64,000 nt of DNA from Robiginitomaculum sp. GTDB taxonomy: Bacteria > Pseudomonadota > Alphaproteobacteria > Caulobacterales > Maricaulaceae. The notes under the pieces are model-generated. The model searched no databases, was not told the DNA's origin, and saw nothing but the letters and a program-made list of their open reading frames with translations. This document shows positions 39,885 through 50,225 of this stretch, piece after piece. Position numbers and translations under genes: made by a program. Numbering within the stretch: the first letter of the stretch is position 1; each line of letters opens with the position of its first letter. The DNA lies in assembly GCA_002733605.1 (NCBI GenBank), contig NVWK01000005.1, forward strand, positions 1 to 64,000, read 5' to 3'.

Positions 39885-41729
39885 ATGTGTGGAATTATTG
39901 GAATTGCTGGTAATCAACCTGTGACAGACCGGCTGTTGGAGGGTTTGAAACGACTTGAATATCGCGGCTATGATTCTGCCGGTATTGCCGTCATTAATGA
40001 TGATAATGGCCCATCCACTCTGGTACGAAGGCGGGCCGAAGGCAAGATCCGCAATCTGGAAAATTTGATCAACGAGGAACCGCTGGAAGGCCATTTGGGT
40101 ATTGCCCATACCCGTTGGGCTACCCACGGCGCGCCGAACACGATGAATGCGCATCCGCATTTTGCCGGACGGGTTGGTCTTGTTCATAATGGCATCATTG
40201 AAAATTTCACCCTTTTGCGCGATCAGCTTAAAGATACACGTACATTTCAAACAGAAACCGACACGGAGGTTGTTGCCCATCTTATTGATGAAGCCATGAA
40301 ATCCGGTCTCTCTGGCAAGGATGCCTTTGCCGCCTCGCTCAAACAATTAACAGGTGCTTTTGCGATTGGCGTGGTGATTGACGGGGTCGATGGACAGCTG
40401 TTCGCTGCCCGGCGGGGTAGCCCGCTTGCGATTGGTTTGGGAGATGGCGAAAATTATATTGGTTCCGATGCCATTGCGCTGGCGTCTCTCTCGAGCAAGA
40501 TCATATACCTTGAAGAAGGCGACTGGGCCGTTATCACCACGGACAGTGTGGAAATTTTTGATGCAAATGACACACCGGTAGAACGCGCAGTTACGATTGT
40601 TTCGGGGAGTTTGGCCGCGGCCGAAAAAGGGAATTACCGCCACTTCATGCTCAAGGAAATTTATGAGCAACCGGAATCCGTTTCCCACACACTCACCCAT
40701 TATGTGGATGCCTTTCACCATAAGGTAAAAACTCTGGCAGAGCTTGACATGGAGGGACTGGATTGGAACAAGCTTGAACGCCTTTCGCTGATTGCTTGCG
40801 GTACGGCGGCCTATGCGGCCTCTATTGCAAAATATTGGTTTGAACAGCTCGCTCATATGCCTGTTGATGTAGATATTGCCTCCGAATTTCGCTATCGCCG
40901 CCCGGCATTGACAAAAAAATCCATGGCGATCGCTGTCTCCCAGTCGGGAGAAACGGCAGATACTCTGGCGGCCTTGAGATATTGCCAATCCAAAGGTTTG
41001 CAGACGGCTGCAATTGTCAATGTGATGAGTTCCAGCATGGCCCGCGAGGCCGACTTTGCCATGCCCATTAATGCAGGCCCCGAGATAGGGGTCGCTTCGA
41101 CCAAAGCCTTTACATCCCAACTGACAGCGCTTTTATCACTGGCCATATCTGCGGGTGTTAGGCGCGGGCTTATTGATGGTTCCCGCGAAAAGAACCTTGC
41201 TGAAGCCCTGACCCAAATGCCGCGCCTGATCGCGGAAACTCTGACTTTGGACGCAGATATAGAAGCCCTCGCCCTTGATTTATCAAAGGCCGATAGTGCG
41301 TTCTATCTCGGACGCGGTGTGCATTACCCGTTGGCATTGGAGGGGGCTTTAAAGCTTAAGGAAATATCTTATATCCATGCGGAAGGCTATGCGGCGGGTG
41401 AATTGAAGCATGGCCCGATTGCTTTGATTGAAGAGGGCACGCCTGTGATCGTCATCGCGCCAACGGATGCGTTGTTTGAAAAAACTGTCTCCAATATGCA
41501 AGAGGTAGCCACACGAGGTGCGAAAATTCTTCTGATCACCGATTCAGAAGGGGCTAAAAATACAGCCGGCATGACGGACGCAACCTTAATTTGCCCGACA
41601 GTCAGCGTCGAGACGGCTCCGATCATATACGCGATTACCGTCCAGCTTCTGGCCTACCATACGGCTGTGCACCTAGGCACTGACGTAGATCAACCCCGTA
41701 ATTTAGCCAAATCGGTCACAGTGGAATAG
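39885..41729 (+). CDS. glmS: Glutamine--fructose-6-phosphate aminotransferase
   Basis: MCGIIGIAGN; HTRWATHG; SQSGETADTLAALR; C-terminal LAKSVTVE. Confidence 0.98.
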   Translation: MCGIIGIAGNQPVTDRLLEGLKRLEYRGYDSAGIAVINDDNGPSTLVRRRAEGKIRNLENLINEEPLEGHLGIAHTRWATHGAPNTMNAHPHFAGRVGLVHNGIIENFTLLRDQLKDTRTFQTETDTEVVAHLIDEAMKSGLSGKDAFAASLKQLTGAFAIGVVIDGVDGQLFAARRGSPLAIGLGDGENYIGSDAIALASLSSKIIYLEEGDWAVITTDSVEIFDANDTPVERAVTIVSGSLAAAEKGNYRHFMLKEIYEQPESVSHTLTHYVDAFHHKVKTLAELDMEGLDWNKLERLSLIACGTAAYAASIAKYWFEQLAHMPVDVDIASEFRYRRPALTKKSMAIAVSQSGETADTLAALRYCQSKGLQTAAIVNVMSSSMAREADFAMPINAGPEIGVASTKAFTSQLTALLSLAISAGVRRGLIDGSREKNLAEALTQMPRLIAETLTLDADIEALALDLSKADSAFYLGRGVHYPLALEGALKLKEISYIHAEGYAAGELKHGPIALIEEGTPVIVIAPTDALFEKTVSNMQEVATRGAKILLITDSEGAKNTAGMTDATLICPTVSVETAPIIYAITVQLLAYHTAVHLGTDVDQPRNLAKSVTVE

Positions 41730-41751
41730 ATTTGCAATTTAGGAAGTTCTC

Positions 41752-42639
41752 ATGAAACAAATTCGTAAAGCGGTATTGCCTGTCGCAGGCCTTGGTACGC
41801 GTGTTCTCCCTGCGACGAAGTCCATTCCAAAAGAAATGATGCCAGTGGTTGACCGCCCGGCCCTGCAATATGTCGTCGATGAAGCCCACGAAGCCGGCAT
41901 TGAGCATATTGTCTTCGTCACCGGCCGTAATAAAGGCGCCATTGAAGATTATTTCGACAGGGCTTATGAGCTGGAAGCCATTCTACAACTTAAAAATAAA
42001 ACAGCCATTCTGGAACGTTTGCAAAAAGAATTGCCCATTGCAGGGGCAACCAGCTTTGTGCGTCAGCAAACACCGCTCGGTCTTGGGCATGCCATCTGGT
42101 GTGCGCGCGATATCATCGGAGATGAACCGTTTGCCGTCCTGTTACCGGATGTGTTGGTAAAATCCAGCCCCGGATGTTTAAAGCAAATGGTGGAAGCCTA
42201 TGCGGAAACAGGTGGCAATATGATTGCTGTCGATCAAATTCCAGCAGATCAAACTGATAAATATGGTGTCATCGCCCCTAAATCCCAAAACGGCAAGCTT
42301 TATGAAATGAGCGGAATGGTGGAAAAACCGGCGCCGAAAGATGCGCCTTCAAATTTAAAGATAACCGGGCGTTATATTTTACAGCCGGAGATTTTCAAAT
42401 TTCTTGAGTTGCAAAAACCGGGTGCAGGGAATGAAATCCAGCTCACGGATGCGATGGCGAAACTTATGGAAGTGTCGCCATTTCATGCATTGGAATACGA
42501 CGGGCAGGATTATGATTGTGGTTCCAAGCTGGGATATTTCGAGGCCGTTTGTGCTTACGCCGTAGACCATGAAGAAATTGGAGAAGAGGCCCGCGCGCTT
42601 ATTCAGGGGTTTTGTAAATTACCGGAATATAAATCCTAG
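41752..42639 (+). CDS. galU: UTP--glucose-1-phosphate uridylyltransferase
   Basis: KAVLPVAGLGTRVLPATKSIPKEMMPVVDRPALQYVVDEA. Confidence 0.97.
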   Translation: MKQIRKAVLPVAGLGTRVLPATKSIPKEMMPVVDRPALQYVVDEAHEAGIEHIVFVTGRNKGAIEDYFDRAYELEAILQLKNKTAILERLQKELPIAGATSFVRQQTPLGLGHAIWCARDIIGDEPFAVLLPDVLVKSSPGCLKQMVEAYAETGGNMIAVDQIPADQTDKYGVIAPKSQNGKLYEMSGMVEKPAPKDAPSNLKITGRYILQPEIFKFLELQKPGAGNEIQLTDAMAKLMEVSPFHALEYDGQDYDCGSKLGYFEAVCAYAVDHEEIGEEARALIQGFCKLPEYKS

Positions 42640-42672
42640 ACCAGAGACGTGGGTATATAAAAACAGTTTAAT

Positions 42673-44586
42673 TCAAAGTAAAAATAGCACTGCGCGTTCA
42701 TGGGTGCGTTGCAAAAATGCGGTTTCTAAAGTGGTAATCAATTCTTGCGTGAACCGGGATGCGGCCTCGTCATTCCAAGCCGTTGCTACAGATTTTATCA
42801 ATTCATCGCGTTGGCTATTGGCGGCTTTTCTCACGCGGCTATTGGTCATTAATTTGCGGGCAAGGATGGGAATTTTTGCAGAACGGAGCTTGCCTTCCAA
42901 GGCCTTGCGGCCAAAGAAAAACCCGCCAACACCCAGTGCGCCCCCTACGGCAATGCCGATCGGGTTTGCCAGCAGCGGAGCCAATAGGTTGGCTTTGGCC
43001 AGCAAGACACCAATGAGGATTGCCGAGACGGTTGTTCCGGCCAGAGCGGTGTCGTTTTCCAGACTGGCCACTTGGGGTGCGGCGACGCTTAAGCCTTCAA
43101 GGTGGCGGCTGATATGGGCATTGTCATCAAGGGACAACACCATGGCCGGCAAACCATGATCGCGACAAAGCGGGTCGGTAATATGTTCGATAGAACGTTG
43201 TAATTCTGCAAACCAATTTTCAATTGCGGGCCGCAATGTGGATTGGGCTTCGTCACTGCCTAGCCACATTTGCACACGCTCGTTTAGAACCGCTTCGACC
43301 CCGTCCAGGTTTTCGATTTTGCCTTTGCGCCAATCTGCAAATGCGGGCACAACGCAGGCTTTAATCAGGGCATCGACCAAAACCGGCGCCAATATATCGC
43401 CAAGCCCTTCGCTGGCGGTTTTGGCTTTCTCAAATACGGGGCCGCCTTCGCTGACCAATTCCGCGACAGCATCTTGAAAGCTGGCATGCAGATATTCAAA
43501 CCGGCCCAACCAGGCCAAGCCCCTTGCAATGGCAAATTCCGGTTCTGCACCGCGCACAACACGGGCATCCGGGAAAGCTTTCTCGCAGGCCGGGGCAACC
43601 AAGGGGAGGCGCGAAGCCCCACCCGTCAGCAACACCGTTTGCGGGGCACGTCCGCCCAAACCCTGCACCGCTTCTTTCAGGGCGTAGTCAAATGTTTCGG
43701 GCCAGTTAAATCCGTTAAGCGCGGGTATTGGTGCCTTTAAAATTGCTTTGGCGTCGGCTTTATCCATGCGGATTTCAAACAAAACACCTCCTGCAACAGG
43801 CAGGCGGCGGATCATTTCAACCGACGTTTCTTCACCGTTGAAATATTGTTCTTTGGCAAGACGGCACCAATATTCCATGATCGGGCGATAATAGGGATAG
43901 CGCGCAATCAATTTTTCTATTTTTTTGCGCTCAGGCTGGCGCTCAAGATTGCGTTCGAAAATGAGTGTGTCCAGAAGTCCCGAGCCCAAAACATTATGGC
44001 CGACATCTTCTGCGTCCAGATCCATGCAATAGGTAAAGTCCGTGGTGGATGACCCAATGTCGACAATGAGCACACTTGAACGTGCAGCTTCTAAAGACAG
44101 ATACCCTTGCTCCAGAGCTGTCATAAGTGCCGCACGGGATTCGGGTACAATGCGTACGGTTTTCAAGCCAGCGCTTTGTATTAAGCCGGTATAGTTTTTC
44201 CGATCCTGGGCGTCCCATCCCGATGGGCAACCGACAATGAATTGGCTTTGGGATAGGCCCTGGATTTTCTTGTCTTTGGCAAGGTCAGTGAACAGTGTTT
44301 TTGTAAACAGACGTGTCGGAATTTGGGTGGCGTCATCAGTAATATCGCGGCTTTTGAACTTCACCCAGACATGGTCTTTACGGTCTCCAATCGCGACTAA
44401 ATTGACCGCTTGTGCCCCGATGCGTACACCAGTTTTACCTTTGGCAACGGCGGTGACGAAACTGCGCTCGCCCATATATTCTAAAATTTCCGGCTCCCGT
44501 GCAGAGCCACTATAGGCCCGACCAATAGCCGTTTCCCCGTGGCCAAGATCATAGCCAACAAACTCAATATTCCCAGAGTTACTCAT
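42673..44586 (-). CDS. Hsp70/actin-fold ATPase-like protein with C-terminal hydrophobic hairpin
   Basis: FVGYDLGHGETAIG (phosphate-1-like), VLIVDIGSSTTDFTY (phosphate-2-like), VLLTGGASRLPLVAP (adenosine motif); C-terminal VSAILIGVLLAKANLLAPLLANPIGIAVGGALGVGGFFFG. Confidence 0.8.
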   Translation of the reverse strand: MSNSGNIEFVGYDLGHGETAIGRAYSGSAREPEILEYMGERSFVTAVAKGKTGVRIGAQAVNLVAIGDRKDHVWVKFKSRDITDDATQIPTRLFTKTLFTDLAKDKKIQGLSQSQFIVGCPSGWDAQDRKNYTGLIQSAGLKTVRIVPESRAALMTALEQGYLSLEAARSSVLIVDIGSSTTDFTYCMDLDAEDVGHNVLGSGLLDTLIFERNLERQPERKKIEKLIARYPYYRPIMEYWCRLAKEQYFNGEETSVEMIRRLPVAGGVLFEIRMDKADAKAILKAPIPALNGFNWPETFDYALKEAVQGLGGRAPQTVLLTGGASRLPLVAPACEKAFPDARVVRGAEPEFAIARGLAWLGRFEYLHASFQDAVAELVSEGGPVFEKAKTASEGLGDILAPVLVDALIKACVVPAFADWRKGKIENLDGVEAVLNERVQMWLGSDEAQSTLRPAIENWFAELQRSIEHITDPLCRDHGLPAMVLSLDDNAHISRHLEGLSVAAPQVASLENDTALAGTTVSAILIGVLLAKANLLAPLLANPIGIAVGGALGVGGFFFGRKALEGKLRSAKIPILARKLMTNSRVRKAANSQRDELIKSVATAWNDEAASRFTQELITTLETAFLQRTHERAVLFLL

Positions 44587-45485
44587 GAGGATTTCCACAC
44601 AGTACCGCGGCGCAGCACCACCCCGTCCGCCATCAGCGCCGGAGCCGCTTGTTTTGTTTTCACACCGTCCATATCAAGCGCGGGCAGCACATCAAACAGT
44701 TTAGCCGTCTTGCGGGAATATTTGACGATTTCAATGCCTTCCGTGTTTAGAATACTTTCCAGCTCGCTCCCGACAAGTTTCAAAGCAAAATCCGTATCCC
44801 CTACGGCCTTGGCTTCCAGCAAGCCTTGCACAAACCCCATCAACCGCACATCATCACGCCAATGTGTCTCAGTAGTAGGTTCGGCGAGGCGCATTAAAAT
44901 ATGATCGGCTGTGCGCAGGGCATCGGCCAATGTATCAACATACCCGCCCGCTTCGACAGAAATATGGGCGTCGGCCAAGAAAGACTGTCCGCCCGGCCCT
45001 TCTAGCAAAGGTGTTTTCTTACGGCCTATGAACGGGATTTTTGAGAGATAATGCTTCCAGTCTTTCGGGTCAAAAAACCGCAGAGCCGCCAGAACCAAAG
45101 CCGTCATCATGGTCAGGCGCGAAGCCTGTACAAAACCTGCCAGAAAAAACACCAATGCCGCACTATAAAACAAAGTGCTCCCTGCGATAACGCGCCTAGA
45201 TGATTTCGGGACCTCGCGCCAGACAATCTCGGCGCTGACGCCACGGTCCAGAACACCCGCGCCGGATTTGACCATTTCCAGCAACCACAATCCGGCCTTT
45301 TCGAGATGCATATTTTCGGTCTGTTTTGCGAACAGATTGCCTGTCCTGTCCAGTGCACGGCGGGCTTCTGCTACAGATTGTGCCGAGGATAAATCCTGTT
45401 CCGATATGGCCAGCCGCAAAGCTTCACGCTCAGTTTCGAAGGCGCGGGCTAGAGAGGGGATATTGGCTGGCAGGTTCTCGGTCAT
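44583..45485 (-). CDS. Membrane protein coupled to the Hsp70-like gene; possible divergent GrpE-like C-terminus
   Basis: Two adjacent TM segments (VIAGSTLFYSAALVFFLAGFVQASRLTMMTALVLAALRFF); stop overlaps the next ATG as ATGA; tail TEGIEIVKYSRKTAKLFDVLPALDMDG...APALMADGVVLRRGTVWKSS. Confidence 0.7.
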   Translation of the reverse strand: MTENLPANIPSLARAFETEREALRLAISEQDLSSAQSVAEARRALDRTGNLFAKQTENMHLEKAGLWLLEMVKSGAGVLDRGVSAEIVWREVPKSSRRVIAGSTLFYSAALVFFLAGFVQASRLTMMTALVLAALRFFDPKDWKHYLSKIPFIGRKKTPLLEGPGGQSFLADAHISVEAGGYVDTLADALRTADHILMRLAEPTTETHWRDDVRLMGFVQGLLEAKAVGDTDFALKLVGSELESILNTEGIEIVKYSRKTAKLFDVLPALDMDGVKTKQAAPALMADGVVLRRGTVWKSS

Positions 45486-45544
45486 GGGGAAGATTTTGCG
45501 ACAATGTGCAGAAGAGTCAAGTTATTAGGTGGTAAGATGGTCGC

Positions 45545-46684
45545 TCAGTGTCCTGATTTTTCTTCCGCTGCATCTTGCTTTCGCAAGATTTCAGCCCGTT
45601 CCTCAACCTGTGAAATGATATCTTCGATCATGTCTTCATTGGCGGTTTTACCGGTGCGGGCACCGGCAGAATACATCATGCCATAGCCAGCCTTGCCGCC
45701 TGTAAATCCAATATCTGTATAGGCGGCTTCGCCAGGCCCGTTGACGACACAGCCGATGATCGACAAGGTGATTGGTTCGCTGATATGGGCAAGGCGTTCT
45801 TCGAGGGTGGCGACGGTTGTGATCACGTCAAAGCCTTGGCGCGAGCACGAGGGGCAAGAAATGATATTGATGCCGCGCGTGCGTAAATTCAGGGATTTAA
45901 GAATATCATATCCGGTTTTGATTTCCTCCACAGGATCTGCGGACAAGGACACACGGATGGTGTCGCCTATGCCTGCCCACAGCAGAGCGCCCATACCGAT
46001 CGCCGACTTTATGCCGCCTGTGCGTAAGCCACCCGCTTCTGTCACGCCCAGATGGATCGGGCAATCAATGGCGTCTGCCAAGCCGTGATAGGCGGCCACG
46101 GTCATGAACACATCGGAGGCCTTGACCGAAATTTTAAAGTCGTGGAAATCTTCGTCTTGAAGCATACGCGCATGCATCAGGGCGCTTTCCACCATGGCGT
46201 CAGGGCAAGGTTCGCCGTATTTCTCCAGTAAGCTTTTTTCGAGACTGCCTGCATTTACACCGATACGGATCGAACATCCGTTAGCGCGGGCCGCTTTGAC
46301 CACTTCGCGCACTCGGTGTTGGCCGCCAATATTGCCCGGATTAATCCGTAAACACGCAGCTCCGTTTTCGGCCGCTTCTATGCCACGCTGATAGTGAAAA
46401 TGAATGTCGGCGACAATCGGTACATTTACCGCTTTTGTAATATCTGCGAGCGCATGCGAACTTTCCGGATCAGGACAGGAAATACGCACAATATCCGCAC
46501 CCGCCTCTTCCAAGGCCCGTACCTGCCCTATGGTCGCTTGCACATCGGGGGTCAGTGTATTGGTCATGGATTGGACGCTGATAGGGGCGTCCCCGCCTAC
46601 GGGAACGTTCCCCACCATAATTTGCCGCGATTTTCGCCGCACAATTTGTCGCCAAGGACGAATATGATCGTATGCGTTGCTCAT
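45545..46684 (-). CDS. ispG: 4-hydroxy-3-methylbut-2-enyl diphosphate synthase
   Basis: [58 protein letters not shown]. Confidence 0.97.
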   Translation of the reverse strand: MSNAYDHIRPWRQIVRRKSRQIMVGNVPVGGDAPISVQSMTNTLTPDVQATIGQVRALEEAGADIVRISCPDPESSHALADITKAVNVPIVADIHFHYQRGIEAAENGAACLRINPGNIGGQHRVREVVKAARANGCSIRIGVNAGSLEKSLLEKYGEPCPDAMVESALMHARMLQDEDFHDFKISVKASDVFMTVAAYHGLADAIDCPIHLGVTEAGGLRTGGIKSAIGMGALLWAGIGDTIRVSLSADPVEEIKTGYDILKSLNLRTRGINIISCPSCSRQGFDVITTVATLEERLAHISEPITLSIIGCVVNGPGEAAYTDIGFTGGKAGYGMMYSAGARTGKTANEDMIEDIISQVEERAEILRKQDAAEEKSGH

Positions 46685-46723
46685 ATGCAGAGATATAGAC
46701 CAGCTTTTGTAAGGATCAAAGCG

Positions 46724-47464
46724 CTATTGCGCAACATTTGTCAGCGGAATGTTTCTGCCACTCGCACCCTTTTGACCAATTGGCCCCATACGCTTTCCGC
46801 CAATATAAAGCTCGATTGCACCCGCATCACGGATGGAAAGGATGGGTAGGTTTTGCCGTTTGGTCTCGAAAATTTCTCCCGGTACCATAATACGCGAAAT
46901 GAGCACCGTACCGTCCTTGTCCGTTACCTGTACCCAGCTCGGCCCAATCGCCTTCAGCGCGATTAAATCAGCGTCGCCCACGGTTGGTTGTAATGCGTCA
47001 AAGCCCCAATTGCGGGTTTGCTGCGTCGGCTCTGTAAGGGTCGGAGCTGAATTTGCATCGGATTTCCATCCGTACCAGCTGACAACGACGACCATACAAC
47101 TGAGGATCATGCCTGCGGCAAAGCTACCTTTGGGTATCTGAATTGTGCGTTTGGGAACATAATGTGGACGGTCTCTCATGCCCATATTGATCGGGCATTC
47201 AATGTCAATTTTATAACGGGCGACGGCATCTCTGGCATCCAGACCAAGGTGCAAAGCATAGGTGCGCACAAAACCCAGTACATAACCAAGGCTCGGCAAA
47301 GCCTCTTTATCCAAATGTTCGATAGCTTCCAGATAAGCGGTTTGAATATGTAGGGTTTTTGAAACGTCCGTAAGGCTAAGCCCTTTTTGCACGCGTGCGT
47401 CCTGCAATGCAGCGCCAATGTGCTGTGGCGCGTCTAAATGACAGCTTTGTGGCTGTACAGACAC
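46724..47464 (-). CDS. RodZ-like HTH / DUF4115 membrane protein
   Basis: GAALQDARVQKGLSLTDVSKTLHIQTAYLEAIE; TM; C-terminal DUF4115-like domain. Confidence 0.85.
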   Translation of the reverse strand: MSVQPQSCHLDAPQHIGAALQDARVQKGLSLTDVSKTLHIQTAYLEAIEHLDKEALPSLGYVLGFVRTYALHLGLDARDAVARYKIDIECPINMGMRDRPHYVPKRTIQIPKGSFAAGMILSCMVVVVSWYGWKSDANSAPTLTEPTQQTRNWGFDALQPTVGDADLIALKAIGPSWVQVTDKDGTVLISRIMVPGEIFETKRQNLPILSIRDAGAIELYIGGKRMGPIGQKGASGRNIPLTNVAQ

Positions 47465-47604
47465 ATATATCTCCCTAATCCATACGACCCCATTCTGAGC
47501 GACATGAGCGTAGGAGCGCTCTTAAACCACGGCCACACCGGCTTGCCAAGGGCAAGCTCAACTAAAATTCATTTTACCTATCCTATTTTAGGGTTTAAGC
47601 ACTA

Positions 47605-48195
47605 ATGAGGCCGTTTTCGGGAGCTTGTTTGTTCACAAAAATGGGGTTTATTTTAAAATGCGTAAGGAAAAGCATGTTAAAATCTATGGATACAGGTTTC
47701 GCGCTCAAGATTGCGCCATGGTTGGCCATTTTATTGTCAGGCGGGCTATGGGCGGGCGCATTGGCGTTTGAACATCTTGGCGGCTACACCCCTTGCCAAA
47801 TGTGTTACTGGCAACGGCATGCACATAAAGCTGTACTCGTCATTGCAGGTTTAATGATCCTTGCCCGAGTTTTGTCGAAGGACGGGACGTGGGATAAAGT
47901 TTTCATGATGCTGATTGGTATCGCTTTTGCTGTCAGTTTTGGCCTCGCGTTTTGGCATATGGGTGTTGAGTATAAGTGGTGGGATGGTCCCAAAAGTTGT
48001 ATGGCTCTGCCCCCAAGCACGATCACGGCCAGTGACATATCGAAGATCTTTGAAAAGGGTGTCAAATTACCCGCCTGTTCGGATGCGCCATGGCACATGT
48101 TTAAAATTTCGATGGCAGGATATAATGCTCTGTTTTCAGGTTTCGCCGCACTCATCGGGTTTCAAGTCGCCTTCAAGGGAAACACCTATGACTAA
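47605..48195 (+). CDS. dsbB: Disulfide bond formation protein B (start may be internal)
   Basis: Four TM; GYTPCQMCYWQRHAHKA; second Cys pair CMALPP...LPACSD. Confidence 0.9.
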   Translation: MRPFSGACLFTKMGFILKCVRKSMLKSMDTGFALKIAPWLAILLSGGLWAGALAFEHLGGYTPCQMCYWQRHAHKAVLVIAGLMILARVLSKDGTWDKVFMMLIGIAFAVSFGLAFWHMGVEYKWWDGPKSCMALPPSTITASDISKIFEKGVKLPACSDAPWHMFKISMAGYNALFSGFAALIGFQVAFKGNTYD

Positions 48196-48781
48196 AGCGA
48201 TCTCTGCGCGCCCTGCCTCTCCGGGTGGTTCCAAACACGTAAATGTAAAACATGGGAAAACGTCACCACGTATTGCCGAAATGCTCCGTGTGGATCATGC
48301 AGGCGAGTATGCGGCGGTTGCCATTTATTCAGCGCAAGCCAAGGTGTTTTCCCGCTCGCCCAAAACGCGGAAAATTGCGGCCCAACTCAAAGATATGTGC
48401 GCGGAAGAACAAGAACATCTTGATGCATTTGATATACTTTTACGTGAACATAATGCGCGGCCAACAGCGCTTATCCCCATATGGAAGCTGGCCAGTACGG
48501 CTCTGGGGGTGACAACCGCTTTAATGGGAGAGAAGGCCGCCCACGCCTGCACCGAGGCCGTCGAAAGTGTGATCGAGCAACATTATGCGGCCCAAATCGA
48601 AGAAACCAAAGAGACAGATAAAGAGCTGTGTGCACGGTTCACGCAATTTCGCGAGGATGAATTACGCCACCGCGATTTTGCAGTCCAAGAAGGTGCCAAA
48701 GACGCGCCTGCCTATCCGGTGCTCTCTGCTTTCATCAAAGCTGGCTGTCGTACAGCGATTAGATTGAGCGAGAAAATTTAG
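48188..48781 (+). CDS. coq7: COQ7-type demethoxyubiquinone hydroxylase
   Basis: MLRVDHAGEYAAVAIYSAQ; EEQEHLDAF; FREDELRHRDFA di-iron motifs. Confidence 0.95.
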   Translation: MTKAISARPASPGGSKHVNVKHGKTSPRIAEMLRVDHAGEYAAVAIYSAQAKVFSRSPKTRKIAAQLKDMCAEEQEHLDAFDILLREHNARPTALIPIWKLASTALGVTTALMGEKAAHACTEAVESVIEQHYAAQIEETKETDKELCARFTQFREDELRHRDFAVQEGAKDAPAYPVLSAFIKAGCRTAIRLSEKI

Positions 48782-48801
48782 GAAATATACTGGCTACAGG
48801 C

Positions 48802-49410
48802 CTATTGGCGTCTTGCTTTTAGAATGATTACGGGCTCTGTCAGGAGCTGCCCTTGGGTAACGGCGTCATCGCTTTCACCAGCAGTTTCGCGCATCTGGAT
48901 TGCCCGCACAACGTCCATGCCTTTCACCACTTGGCCAAAAACTGCATAGCCTTGACCATCCGGGTTACGTTCACCGCCGTAATCGAGCGATGTGTTATCC
49001 CCTATTGAGATAAAGAAATAAGCGGCGCTCCCGGTTCCCGGCTCATTGCGCGCAATTGAAATAGCACCATCCGTATGGGACAGTCCTGACATTGCTGTCG
49101 TTTCGTGATCGATAGGAACCGTTACAGTTTCCATCGCCAAAAGGCCGCCTTGGATAATTTCCATGCCCAGACCACGCGGATCTGTTCCCGGGCGAACGGC
49201 TCTGTAAAAGCCCTCTCCATCATAAAGCCCGCTGTCGATATAATAGAGGAAATCTGCCGCCGATAACGGGGCGAGGTCATCGTAAATTTCGATCTCGATA
49301 TTTCCAAGCTCGGTTTCAAGCACAATATGGGATTTTTTCTCCCCCCCACACGCAGACAGGAAAATAGCCGACAAGACGGCAAGCGAAATACAAAAACCTA
49401 AAAAACGCAT
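48802..49410 (-). CDS. Cyclophilin-type peptidyl-prolyl isomerase, lipoprotein
   Basis: Lipobox LSAC; VLETELGNIEIEIYDDLAPLSAADFLYYID; FGQVVKGMDVV. Confidence 0.93.
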   Translation of the reverse strand: MRFLGFCISLAVLSAIFLSACGGEKKSHIVLETELGNIEIEIYDDLAPLSAADFLYYIDSGLYDGEGFYRAVRPGTDPRGLGMEIIQGGLLAMETVTVPIDHETTAMSGLSHTDGAISIARNEPGTGSAAYFFISIGDNTSLDYGGERNPDGQGYAVFGQVVKGMDVVRAIQMRETAGESDDAVTQGQLLTEPVIILKARRQ

Positions 49411-50033
49411 TATGCCTCCAACTCCACATCCCAATACAAATAGTCCAGCCAGCTTTCATGCAAATGACCCGGCGGAAACCGGCGACCTTGCGCTTGCAGT
49501 TGATATATACTGGGCCTAAAAGGTTTTCGTTGCAAGACAAGCCCAGCCTCTTTTGGTGTGCGGCCGCCTTTTTTAAAATTGCACCTTGAACAGGCCGCCA
49601 CAATATTTTCCCAACTGGTTTTCCCGCCAAGTCTGCGCGGAATGACATGATCGAAAGTTAAATCCTGCGTACTGTCGCAATAGGTGCAGGCAAACCCGTC
49701 CCGCAAGAACAAATTGAAACGTGTGAAGGCTGGCGCACGGTTTTGAGCCACGAAATCTTTAAGAGCGACAACAGAGGGCAATGGCATTTCCACTTGGGCA
49801 GAGCGTACGGTTTGATCATATAAATCGACCACATTGACCCGTTGTAAAAACACCGCCTTGATCGCGTCCTGCCATGACCAGAGCGACAGCGGAAAATAAT
49901 TGAGCGGTTGATAATCAGCGTTCAAAATCAGGCAGGGAAAGGCGCCATTGCCCACAAGGGAAGATACGGATACGGGAATTGGAGCTACGAGGTCAGGGGA
50001 GGTTTCCAAAATGGTTTGCGCTATAATGCCCAT
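49410..50033 (-). CDS. HNH endonuclease family protein
   Basis: CTYCDSTQDLTFDHVIPRRLGGKTSWENIVAACSRCNFKKGGR. Confidence 0.92.
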   Translation of the reverse strand: MGIIAQTILETSPDLVAPIPVSVSSLVGNGAFPCLILNADYQPLNYFPLSLWSWQDAIKAVFLQRVNVVDLYDQTVRSAQVEMPLPSVVALKDFVAQNRAPAFTRFNLFLRDGFACTYCDSTQDLTFDHVIPRRLGGKTSWENIVAACSRCNFKKGGRTPKEAGLVLQRKPFRPSIYQLQAQGRRFPPGHLHESWLDYLYWDVELEA

Positions 50034-50225
50034 AGCTCACCTCCTGCTGGAAAAAGCATAGTCTTTGTTTTGAATGTTTTTGGGTCTTTATATCTGAAAA
50101 CGAATCTCCCTTACGTTTCCATAGCTAAACCATATGACATGGTGATGACAAGAGTTTCCCCTTCATACCGCTTGTCACATCAACTGATGTAGTTTGTAGT
50201 TGCAAAGAAATACCAAAACCGGTTT

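Noticed and set aside
40347-41120. 257-aa reverse ORF
   Set aside because: Antisense to glmS; composition of a shadow frame.
47541-47557. GCTTGCC-AAG-GGCAAGC hairpin as terminator
   Set aside because: Stable 7-bp stem, but no T-run follows on either strand; position between divergent rodZ-like and dsbB genes gives no clear role.
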